In this document: piece by piece, positions 55,311 through 64,000 of the stretch
Numbering within the stretch: position 1 is the first letter of the stretch
How the letters are laid out: each line of letters opens with the position of its first letter
The notes under the pieces: model-generated
What the model was told of the DNA's origin: nothing
What the model saw: the letters and a program-made list of their open reading frames with translations, nothing else
Databases searched by the model: none
Position numbers and translations under genes: made by a program
Assembly: GCA_018350325.1 (NCBI GenBank)
Contig: JAEVLN010000018.1
Location: 252,185-316,184 of the forward strand
Direction: 5' to 3'
Length of the DNA: 64,000 nucleotides
Source of the DNA: Globodera rostochiensis
Lineage: Eukaryota > Nematoda > Chromadorea > Rhabditida > Heteroderidae

Positions 55311-55904
55311 GTTTTATTAACGAATAATCGACAATCATTAAAAATTGCGGCCCCCAACGGAAAATTTTTTTAAAAATTTAAGTGAATGTTTTCTAGGTAA
55401 AAGTATGCGTATAATATGATCGCAGCTTGGATTTAGCTAATATCAACCCCGTACCCAAATTCAAACAGTTGGTAGAACAAATCCCCACATCTAAAATTTT
55501 TTTTGAAAAATTTAAAAGATATTTCTAAAAGTTTTCGGCGTCGTATATCCGAATCTGACTATACCCCGACCCAATTTCAAATCGGACCCAAATTCGAATA
55601 ATTTTAGAAATTAATTTTTTTCAAAATCAACCGAAATTTTAATGAGGAGAAGCATTTGGTCAGATCGCAGTTAGCAAAAATTAACTTTAATTTAAGTTTT
55701 GGATGCACGCAAAAACATTAGGAACTAGGATTGAAGTGATTTGAATAAAAACAATTTTATTATTAAAATTTGTCGGCGCCAAAATGTCCAAATTACCAGC
55801 GGCGCCGAACTGGTCGCGCCGAACTGGCCGGCGCCGAAACGGGACGGCGCCAAAAAAACCGCGCCGAACCGGCCGCGCCGAACTGACCGGACCCGAATTG
55901 AATT

Positions 55905-56423
55905 TTGAATTAAAATTTTATCAGGTAAGGTTTTTCAATACACTGAGACTCGAGATCTTGACCCAAAAAGCTGAGTAATTCTCGACTCCAGACACGAGAC
56001 TTATTTGAAAAATTTTTAATTTTAAGTAAAAATTCGAAAATTGAAAAATTTTTGCAATTTTTATTAAGAGTTTTTGGAGGGGAGCACGGGTGCCGACAGA
56101 CGCCCGGAATTTTGCCCGGCAAGCCCAACTAAATCCCAAAAAGCTTTGTCCGGTCTCTGGTTTGAAGTCACGTCAAAATGTCCTGTTAAAATTGTTTGTA
56201 TAAAAGTTATCATTTTGGCTTTATAAAACTTCTAAACTTCTCTAAGACATCACAGCAGGACAGTTTTTGCTAACAAATGTTGCGTTACATTGGTCAGAAA
56301 AGAGATGATTTGATCGAAAAATATATGAATGTGCAATAGAAATGGGACGATTTTACTTCCATTTTTCGCGGGCATTCTTCTGATCACCCGCCCATCCTTC
56401 TGATCAGTCAATAAGCTTTGTCA
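55905..56423. other. Non-genic; decayed subterminal array
   Basis: 55930-56000 has GACTCGAGATC and TCTCGACTCCAGACACGAG words; 56085-56100 is a decayed GC hairpin (GTGCCGACAGACGCCC) and 56150 reads GTCCGGTCTCTGG. The remains look like a hAT-like element without a clear duplication. No gene. Confidence 0.4.
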
Positions 56424-57844
56424 TCATAAGCCATCGTTGCTGTTGATTACAAACTTTTTGGCCTGCCCAATGAAGTTGCCCAGCTCTTGCTGCTGTAGGA
56501 GGGAACAAATAGTGAGTTTTTCCGGATTTAAACGTTCGAGAAAGAGCTTAAGTTTTGAAACGGAGTTTCCCGGATTTAATGTTCAACTTAAGTATTGAAA
56601 CGGAGTTTTCCGGATTTAATGTTCAACTTAAGTCTTGAAACGGAGTTTCCCCGGATTTAAACGTTCGACTTAGTATTGAAACGGAGTTTTCCGGATTTAA
56701 TGTTCAACTTAAGTCTTGAAACGGAGTTTCCCCGGATTTAAACGTTCGACTTAGTATTGAAACGGAGTTTTCTGGATTTAATGTTCAACTTAAGTCTTGA
56801 AACGGAGTTTCCCGGATTTAATGTTCGAGAATCTTAAATCTTGAAACGGACGATTCACGATATAATTCCGAATCCTCGTGAAGTCTGGCGATGAATGCTC
56901 TACCTTCTTCATCAGTTGCTGCGGTTGTTCTTCTTCGCGTTTCTGTTGCTGCAATTGTACGGGCTGAATCAGTTGCTGATCAGCTGCTGTAACAGCCGAT
57001 GATGACCAATCAATGGCACGCTTATGGGCGGAGAATTGGCGCGTCGGCATTCCGAACAGTTCCGGAATCGAAAACCGAATTTGTCCGGATGAGCCGGCAC
57101 CAACGCTAGAGTCCTCTTCCGACGATGACGATTGGCGATGTTCAGGCTGTATAAAAACATAGTAAAAAATGCTTTCCGAAGCAGTGTTTGCAACTGATCA
57201 GACTTTGACCTGATCATGATCAGAGATGGATGACTAGATTACAAGTTCCAGATCACTTTTGAGCAAATTCTGTGCTTCTGATCAATATCTGATCAAACCG
57301 AAAGCGATCTATCTGATCAGGTCTGATGTTTTCAAAATGAATTGGTTCTTTTAATGAGTAATAATTATTACTTCGAGGACGGCTCCTCTTTCAGTGTTGC
57401 CGTGCACCATTCGGTTCATCGCTTCCGCAATTGCCCGTTCACGTTGCCACTGAGATGTTAATGATGCGTAAATTGAAAAAAAAAAATCCAATTTTTGGAT
57501 TAGAAAATCGAACAAAATTAATATGTCTGACCCCTGTCCGGAACATATCCTGATTTTCTGGATTTTATCTGGAAAGTCGGAACTATCGATATTTTAAAAT
57601 CAAAAATTTCGATTGGTCGATTTATTATCAAAAAAAATCATGATTCTGAATCTGCAACAAGTACCTGAACCACCTGACGCAGATCAACGATGACGGACGG
57701 CCGCGCATAGTTGGCCAACTTCTCCGACGTGCTCGACAGGGCGACGTTGTAGCCACTGGCAGCGCCGGTGTTCTTCGCCGGAGGGCGCCAAATTGGGATG
57801 GCCATGGAGCGTCCGGAACGGAACAGCGCGCCGCGGATGGCCAT
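56424..57844 (-). CDS. Four-exon gene of unknown function, Gln/Ser-rich
   Basis: Exons 57844-57665, 57449-57372, 57146-56904 and 56492-56424 all join in phase 0 with GT-AG borders, ending at TGA 56424-56426 (189 residues). The start ATG 57844 has a GCCATGG context. It gives MAIRGALFRSGRSMAIPIWR, and the exon continues to ARPSVIVDLRQVVQ. Exon 2 is WQRERAIAEAMNRMVHGNTE, probably helical. Exon 3 has an acidic Ser patch (HRQSSSSEEDSS), RFSIPELFGMPTRQFS, and a Gln-rich coiled region (LQQQKREEEQPQQLMKK). In the same frame 5' of the ATG a hydrophobic run (LLIVLLCCSAPPSA) has no ATG of its own. An upstream exon or another start could therefore make this a secreted protein. I do not recognise the family. 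Confidence 0.6.
56517..56850. repeat. ~37-bp tandem repeat in the last intron of the 56424-57844 gene
   Basis: About nine units of TTGAAACGGAGTTTTCCGG-ATTTAATGTTCAACTTAAGT. Two alternating subtypes (GTTCAACTTAAG and CGTTCGACTTAG) suggest a two-unit higher-order repeat. Confidence 0.75.
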
Positions 57845-57889
57845 GGCGGACGGTGGCGCGGAACAGCAAAGCAACACGATCAGCAACAA

Positions 57890-60165
57890 CAGAGCATCTT
57901 TTGTTTAAAAAAATAATTTATATAAAAAAATTGAGCAAATGCACCCCTGGGGGCATAGATTTTGTGATTTTTTAAATGAAATTTATAGTAAAGTGCCATG
58001 GTTGGACTTTCAGAATGGCACAAAGCTGAAGGTTTGCTAGTGGTACGCTGGAAGCTATAAATTTTTCTGGAACACCGGAATAACCCGGAATTCCGGCGTA
58101 TAAACAACGATTTGTATACACTCACACTCACCCAGATGCCTGCAAATGTTTGTTGAATTTGTACACATTTTGTTGCGCAAAAAAAAAAAATTTTTTTTGT
58201 CAAGGATTTGCTCTCAACAATTTGTTAATAATTTTTCATTAAATGGCATTATTGCGCGGCTTTTGTCGGGCTGCCCAATTTGGTGGGTGGAAGCCCTACA
58301 ACACCGGGGGGAGGAAAAGCGGTGTGTTGCGCCCCGCCATCGAGATGAAGCCGTACATGGAGCGCCCGTTGGGCGTGTTATGAAAAACTCATTCTCGAGG
58401 ATTATGATATTCGTGAAAAATTTTGGTGCGTGCCATTTAAATGATGGCATTGGCATAACAGAGCTGGCACTCTGCCGAAGAAAGCTGTTCATTCCCGCCT
58501 TTGCTTTACCTTTTGTGGCGTGGACGTCAGTCATCTTTTGTTGTCGTTGGCGTCGTCCTTTTGCGAGCATCAAAGCAAAAGAAAATGTTTTTTTTTTCTG
58601 AATAATCGTTGAAGCGTAAAATTGCGACTAAATTTTCATGAAAAAATGAGAAATTTGGGAACATTTTTATTTTTTAAAGAAATGGCTTAAAAGGCACTCT
58701 CCAAAGGGTGCTCATTGTTGTCTGTGTGAATAGGTAATTTATTATTAACAAAAAATTACACATTTTTCTTAGGCTATAAAGCAGCTATGGTGGGTGTACA
58801 ACAGGGATGTAATCGGATTCCGGATTTCCGGATATTTTTTGTTCCGGTTTCTGGATCCCGGACATTTTTAAGGATCCGGAATTCCGGTTTGCGGACATTT
58901 TTCCGGAATTCTGGTTTCCGGCCTCTTTTGGGATCCGGTTTCCGGATCCCGGACTTTTTTTTGCCGTCCGGTTACGTCCCTGGTGCACTACGCACCGCGG
59001 CAACACCGGGAAACGAAACCGAGAATTTTAGCTAATAAAATCGAAACCGAATTGACTCGAGAAATTTTGTATTCGGGAATCTTGAACACCTCCTCTCCGG
59101 TCTCTTTCTGGGCTTGAAACAATCGAGAATTAAAACTGAGAAAAAAGGATGTCTTGGAGTCGGGCAGATTCTTGAGGCCTAAAAACTTAAATTCAACGAT
59201 ACGAGAGTCTCGAACATTTATTCCCCCCCCCCTGCTATGGCGTTTTACAGTTGGGACATAGTAAGCTGACTACTAATGGGAAGGGTGGGAAAAGCTTTTA
59301 GGGGCTTAAAACTTGTCAACAAAATGTGGGCACATTGTTTCTCATCGGAGCAACAGAACACTGGTGCTGAATTGAGCTTTTCCCACCCATGCGCATAGCG
59401 TTGTTTTCCGTACCAAAGTTTAAAAAAAAAAAAAAAAATTCTTGGACAAACGCATTTAAAATTCGCGCAAGAAAATGCCAAAGTGAATGAATGAATAAAT
59501 TGGGCACTGTGTGCCATGCCCTCCAATGCCATCATTCACTAATGGCACCATCACCCCAGCGCGCTAATGGCACATCTGAAATGAAAGTTTGTGAATCCGG
59601 ATACCGGTAGATATAGCGGCGCCTCGGGGATGAAACGGATGTACCGCAAAAAAAAAAGGAGCGGGTCCAAATCCGTAAAAACTTTCGCGCGATTCCTGAA
59701 AAAGAGGCAGCAGCGATATTGGCACTTATGCTGATGCCAATAGACTCTCAATTCTTTAATGCAAAAGTTTCCATTAGCGGCAAATTGATGGAGGATTATT
59801 TTAGACGCTTAATCCGGCGTCATTTTGTTGAAATCAACTTTTTGTGGACCAAATTGCCCAAGCCAAATGGGGAAACTTTAAAATAATCTCAAACATCAAA
59901 AAAAAAGTGAATACAAATTGTAATTTTAAAAAAATTAAAAAATTATAAATTAAAGGCAATTTATGTAGTAAAATAAATATAAACAATTTAAATTTTAAAT
60001 TAACTTTGAGAAATAATGCGAATTTACCAGAAAATGGTCAAAAATGAATGAGTGGACAATAATAAAATTAGTCCAAATAAATGAAGGCACAACAAAAAGG
60101 TCTCAAAAATGGATAATCAATTAAAAAATTGATCAAAATTTTGTTATTAGAATGATTGATTGTCT
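57890..60165. other. Intergenic, no confident gene; one hAT-like MITE
   Basis: 58802-58982 starts CAGGGATGTAATCGGATTCC and ends GGTTACGTCCCTG, with TTCCGGATCCCGG words. The flanks gtgtacaa and gtgcacta agree at six of eight positions, a decayed target duplication. The ORF at 58146-58601 (151 codons, +) and its antisense have no motif and are left uncalled. Poly-C at 59223. 59040-59215 has GAGACTCTCG words. 59540-60150 is AT-rich. Confidence 0.45.
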
Positions 60166-62718
60166 TTATGAACTTTTACAAAAATTGTCAAATTCCGGCA
60201 GCACCACGTTACTTCTTTTCAACTCTTTCTTTATCCGACCCATCACCACTTTGTGCATGTTCACCCATTCCTCATTATCCATTGATTGCTTTTCCGCACA
60301 CGCGCAGTGCTGCAAGTGGTCAATCAGTGCCCCGCGGGGTTGCATTTGTAGGCGTGGCATGCCGGCGGCGCCGACGTTGCCACATTGGGTTGTGCCAAAG
60401 AAGTGACGCTGTGTTCACAAAAGGGGGTGAATGATGACAAGGGCATTTTGATTTTCCGTTTTTGAGTGTTTCCAGAAACCGGAATGCTAATCAAACAATG
60501 ATTCAGGGCATTCCGACATCCCGAAACTAAATTGTAAAAAGAAAAAAAAATGGGCATGTATTAAAATATTTTAGATAAATCAAAAGAAACAGAATGCTAA
60601 GAGAAAAATTTAAACAAATTTTTCAACAAAATTGCACTAATTAGTTTTATTTTTCCCCCGAGGCATTGGCTAATCAATGGTCGGTCACACCTTTCCGCAA
60701 ATTTCGTAATTGGCAACCGCCGTCACCCTTCCGGCACTGTCGTTGACGCGACTGTGCTTCTTTTTCTCCCATCGCAACTCGACGGAAAGGCGGTTGCGCA
60801 ACAGTGTCGGCAATAGATGCCGTAAACGACGGCACGTCGTGCTGAGCGAGCGCAGCGACGCATCGTCAAGGAACGGACCGAGCAGCTCGAAGAAATGGTC
60901 GCACTGCTCGGCAAATTTTGTGGTGGTACCGGATGACGGAAGCGGACGGCACCGCGACAGGGGCATATGCTCATGCACGGCCATGCCGATGAAGGGGTTG
61001 AACCTGCAGAAGTCCGGGACTTTAGATTCGAGAAAGTACTTCAAAAAATCTAAGATCGCAAAACCAACAATCCGAGAAGGTCCCGTGTTTAGACCGACCA
61101 GATCATGATGGCCAGATCGTGATTCATGATCAATGTAAAACGGATTTTGAAGGATTTTCTCACCGTATCAGCCCACCGTCCACAGTCAACAATTGGTGAT
61201 CCAAATGAAAGGTACAGCCGTACTGAGCATTTGGACATCGGGCAAAAAATGCGAGTCCGTCGTCCTCGTAGGCCAAATGGGCGGCGCAGTGTTCATTGAA
61301 TTGGTCTAAATGCCAGGGATCAGAACCCGGATCTGGATTTAGATTTATTTATTTAATGTCGGAATTTTTGGGGAAAAAAATTCGACATTTAGTCGCTTCG
61401 ATCCTCCCGAAATTTTTTGTCAATTTTTTTTTGTATTATTTAGGAAAAAATGGGAATAATTTATTGCCTCGGCGAACAAATTCGTCGCATGCAAAAATCG
61501 GGAAGTTCGTGCGAAAGAATTGCTCATTTAAATTGACGCCCGCAACGTTGAGGCTCATTTCGTGCGAAATCTGTAAGGATTTTTAAACAATTTTTTGCAA
61601 AAAAAAATCAGTGGAATTTTGATCAGTCAATGTGATTTTGATGGAACTTGTTGCTTACAAACAATGCATTCTGACGGTTCAATGTTGGCAAAAACTTGAG
61701 GGTGTAATCGGCAGATGATTGGTGTGTGTCTGTTGTTTGATGAACATTTCCCTTTTCCGTCTGGTGCTGTTGTTGAACATCGTTGCGGATTGCTGGCCTA
61801 AAATCTGACATGGTTAAGGTCCATGCTTCGGATTAGAGTTGGCCGGGACCGGGATTTTTGGAGAAAACCCGGGACCGGGATTGAGAAATATTAAAAAACC
61901 GGGATTTTATAAGGGGGAGGAAAATCAATCAAATCACGGTCAAAAAAACCAGGACTAATGGTCAAAAACAAAGATTTGTCAATTTTGAAAAAACCGGGAT
62001 TTTTTAAGGGAGAAATTCAGTCCCAAAATTGGAGTGGAGACTTAGTACCAGTTCCAGTCCCGACCAACTCTACTTCGGATCATGATCAGAGTCAATGATC
62101 AGATGATGATGATTGATCCGTGATCTTCTAGATCATAGTCAACACATGATCTCAATATGTAAGAAATCACACGCATTGAATCACAACAAAAAAAACTACC
62201 TCAAACTGCCGAGCTGATGAAGATGTTGAGAACCAGGGTCCAATGCGCAAAGACGGCATCCCTAAATTTCCAAAAAAAAAACTCAAAAAAAATATTGAAA
62301 AATAAAATTACCAAAAAGGGCTCACGCATTGCACGATACTGAGATGCCTTTAAATTGGTTTTAAAAATAATTTTTTTTGGTTTTTCTTTCTGAGACACAC
62401 AGTGATCTTTGCCTCCTCTTCGCTACTGTCCTCCTCCTCCTCTACCACTCCGTCGCCATGGATTTTAAAATGTTTCCCGTCAATGTTATTGTTGTTCTCC
62501 AACAACTGCTCCAACTCTCGCCGACGCAACGCCACAGCCAAAGACAAACGCTTTGAGCGCGAAAGTCGAAAGGACTGCTCGAGCGTGAGCTGATCAACGT
62601 GCGCGAGTGCAATGTCCGGCGGGCAGGCGTGACCATGATGAACATCATGAACAACGACGGATGATGATGGTGTTGTCTTCTGCTGTGTGGAATACCCTCT
62701 CGCAATGCGCTTCAGCAT
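60166..62718 (-). CDS. FBXO30/FBXO40-type F-box protein, 7 exons
   Basis: Exons 62718-62401, 62261-62200, 61797-61659, 61570-61468, 61305-61164, 61003-60691 and 60408-60166 join in phase, ending at TAA 60166-60168. The centre reads FVRRDQFNEHCAAHL and FARCPNAQYGCTF, the TRAF-type zinc region of FBXO30/40 (FRRDE...H..H, then RCPLA.YGC). LGPFLDDASLRSLSTTCRRL is the F-box. LRNRLSVELRWEKKKHSR followed by LIDHLQHCAC matches that family's C-terminus. Such proteins are SKP1-binding substrate adaptors of SCF ubiquitin ligases, known in vertebrate muscle. Exon 4 ends at a GC donor (CGAG|GCAATA), the only junction that restores VRRDQF. The N-terminus (MLKRIARGYSTQQK) looks like a mitochondrial presequence and lacks the usual first Cys cluster, so an upstream exon may be missing. 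A hAT-like MITE lies in intron 2. Confidence 0.8.
61834..62072. mobile_element. hAT-like MITE (239 bp) in an intron of the FBXO30/40-type gene
   Basis: The ends TAGAGTTGGCCGGGAC and GTCCCGACCAACTCTA are flanked by the perfect 8-bp duplication cttcggat (61826-61833 and 62073-62080). The interior has CCGGGACCGGGATT and AAAACCGGGATTTT words. It lies 36 bp from the exon-3 acceptor, between exons 2 and 3. Confidence 0.85.
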
Positions 62719-62806
62719 CGTTTTTGCGCGTGTGCTGACGAAATGGCGATTTCGCGTGAACGGACAGAGGAGCAGGCTGGCCGGACAATGCTTGAAAATA
62801 GGTAAT

Positions 62807-63250
62807 ATTGAATTATATTTATTTAAAATGAATATTCTTGAATTATATTCATTTAAAATGAATATTCTTGAAATTTATATTTATTCAAAAAGAATATTGT
62901 TGAATTATATTTATTTAAAATGAATATTCTTGAATTATATTTATTTAAAATGAATATTCTTGAATTATATTTATTTTAAAATGAATATTGTTGAATTATA
63001 TTTAAAAACGAATATTCTTGAATTATATTTATTTAAAATGAATATTCTTGAATTATATTTAAAAATGAATATTCTTGAATTATATTTATTTAAAAAGAAT
63101 ATTCTTGAATTATATTTATTTAAAATGAATAATCTTGAATTATATTTATTTAAAATGAATATTCTTGAATTATATTTAAAAATGAATATTCTTGAATTAT
63201 ATTTATTTAAAATGAATATTCTTGAATTATATTTATTTAAAATGAATATT
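62807..63250 (+). repeat. 30/27-bp AT-rich tandem repeat
   Basis: About 15 units of TTGAATTATATTTATTTAAA-ATGAATATTC (30 bp). In several a TTT is missing (27 bp). Both lengths are multiples of three, so a plus-strand frame stays open from 62960 with the peptide unit LELYLFKMNI or LELYLKMNI. The complementary strand is open too (NSRIFILNKY). Confidence 0.85.
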
Positions 63251-63418
63251 ATGTATTCGCATTTGACTTTGCTGATCAAAGATAATGAAAATGACTTGGA
63301 TATGCTCGTTCAATGCGTGTCGACGCATTCGAGCAGTACAGCCGTAGAGCGCATTCGGACAGGCACTCAGAGCCTGCAAAAGAAAGCAACGACGTTTACC
63401 GACAGGCTAATCGAATAA
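63251..63418 (+). CDS. Possible exon after the AT-rich repeat
   Basis: The frame that crosses the tandem repeat continues for 56 codons of ordinary composition (SHLTLLIKDNENDLDMLVQC, then VERIRTGTQSLQKKATTFTD) to TAA 63416-63418. I recognise no domain. It could be the C-terminal part of a gene whose N-terminal coding sequence was overrun by the repeat, or chance. An overlapping frame (63313-63561) competes. Confidence 0.25.
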   Translation: MYSHLTLLIKDNENDLDMLVQCVSTHSSSTAVERIRTGTQSLQKKATTFTDRLIE

Positions 63419-63591
63419 CAACAACAAAACCCCAAAATTTGATTAATTCAAGCAATTTGGAAAACAACATGCCCTCAAGCAAACGCCGCCCTCTCGGTGG
63501 TCTTCGAGTTTGCAGATGTGCATCCGTACGCCACAATCTGTTAACGGACATGGAACACTGATGAAGACGACATTCGGTCAAATATTGACCA

Positions 63592-63898
63592 AAAATGTGG
63601 ATTTTCTAGGGTAAAAAATATATAGATCACGACTATGACATCAGATTAATCATATGACATCGTCTAATTAAATTTTGGCCTCAAAATCATTCAAAAAAGC
63701 ACAAACCCACAACAAAAAGGCCAGATTCGGATGCTATGCCACGAATACTCTTAAAACAGCTGTTAAATGACCTTGAAAAATTGTTTTTTCAACAAAAAAA
63801 AATCTTAGATGCTGAATCATAGACTAGACGATGTCATATGATTAATCTGATGTCATGCACGTGATCTACGTATTTTTTTACCCTAGAAAATCCACATT
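63592..63898. mobile_element. MITE with ~80-bp terminal inverted repeats
   Basis: GTGGATTTTCTAGGGTAAAA...ATGACATCAGATTAATCATA (63596-63672) is matched in reverse at 63817-63895. The same inner sequence in diverged form (TGATGTCAAATGATAAATCT) occurs at 34650-34690 inside the MULE-like element, so this family may derive from it. Flanking duplication unclear (aaat/attt). Confidence 0.6.
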
Positions 63899-64000
63899 TA
63901 GAGGGGTGGACACGTGGACTAGGAAGGTACGGAAGAACGACTTGGACCCAGGCGAGTCTTGCGGACGGGCATTTTTTTGATATTTTGTCGAGCAGGATTT
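63899..64000. other. Window end, nothing recognised
   Basis: About 100 bp of unremarkable sequence with no frame or repeat that I can support. Confidence 0.3.

Larger units (their letters stand above)
54491..55895. mobile_element. MULE-like element, GGCGCC-word ends, with a second MULE nested in its left array
   Basis: The ends CGGTCGGGGTCAGTTCGGCGC and, inverted at 55895, CGGGTCCGGTCAGTTCGGCG lead into GC arrays (GCCGGTTCGGCGCA words at left, GGCGCCGAACTGG words at right, 55775-55890). The flanks aaattgatt and aattgaatt are near-identical 9-mers. The core contains TTAGGC palindromes (55234-55310) and the segment shared with 5280-5520. A third GC array (55118-55215) is the continuation of the left array beyond the nested element. 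Confidence 0.6.

Noticed and set aside
58146..58601. 151-codon ORF and its 119-codon antisense
   Set aside because: No motif, no splice support, and both strands are open, which suggests base composition rather than coding.

Overview
The window reads as nuclear DNA of a nematode, most likely a plant-parasitic one of the cyst or root-knot type. It is AT-rich, has short AT-rich introns with weak TTTAG or TTTTAAG acceptors, a multi-exon srsx-type chemoreceptor, an UNC-87 muscle protein gene, an intron best read as GC-AG, and TTAGGC (the nematode telomere word) inside repeats. The genus is inference. Everything below was read by eye from the sequence, without any search.

Host genes are sparse. 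From left to right they are: an isolated EGF-like terminal exon (3426-3569, +); a six-exon gene for a secreted 269-residue protein (5960-8824, +); a partial gene with a spectrin-like segment (9445-10061, -); a three-exon membrane protein (17600-18607, +); tRNA-Pro(CGG) (23472-23543, +); a seven-exon srsx-like receptor (23904-25540, -); most of unc-87 (27970-30691, -); an F-box-like gene (50034-50649, +); a gene of unknown function (56424-57844, -); and an FBXO30/FBXO40-type gene (60166-62718, -). The neighbours share no evident pathway.

Most of the rest is mobile DNA. Six elements are flanked by 9-bp direct repeats (five exact, one approximate), as expected for Mutator-like (MULE) insertions. 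Their ends are arrays of a short family-specific word in inverted orientation. The largest (11754-15304) is a palindrome whose two 1557-bp arms each carry a FLYWCH-finger gene. A second class has hAT-like ends (CAGGG or TAGNG), five clear 8-bp target duplications, and subterminal arrays of short self-complementary words. Many of these carry a 24-nt hairpin whose stem shows paired changes between copies. tRNA-like SINE heads, long-TIR MITEs and telomere-word palindromes fill other gaps. Several elements are nested, for example a hAT-like element in a MULE at 32296-34983 and a MULE in a MULE at 54491-55895.

The 36.8-47.5 kb region is a direct tandem duplication (5182 and 5440 bp, almost identical) carrying a UPF1-type SF1 helicase on the minus strand. 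A diverged paralogue lies on the plus strand across the left boundary. Each tandem copy is broken at a different place: copy A lacks the exon with the Q motif, and copy B has a 4-bp frameshift in its upstream ORF. A 1.2-kb satellite (48415-49602) follows.
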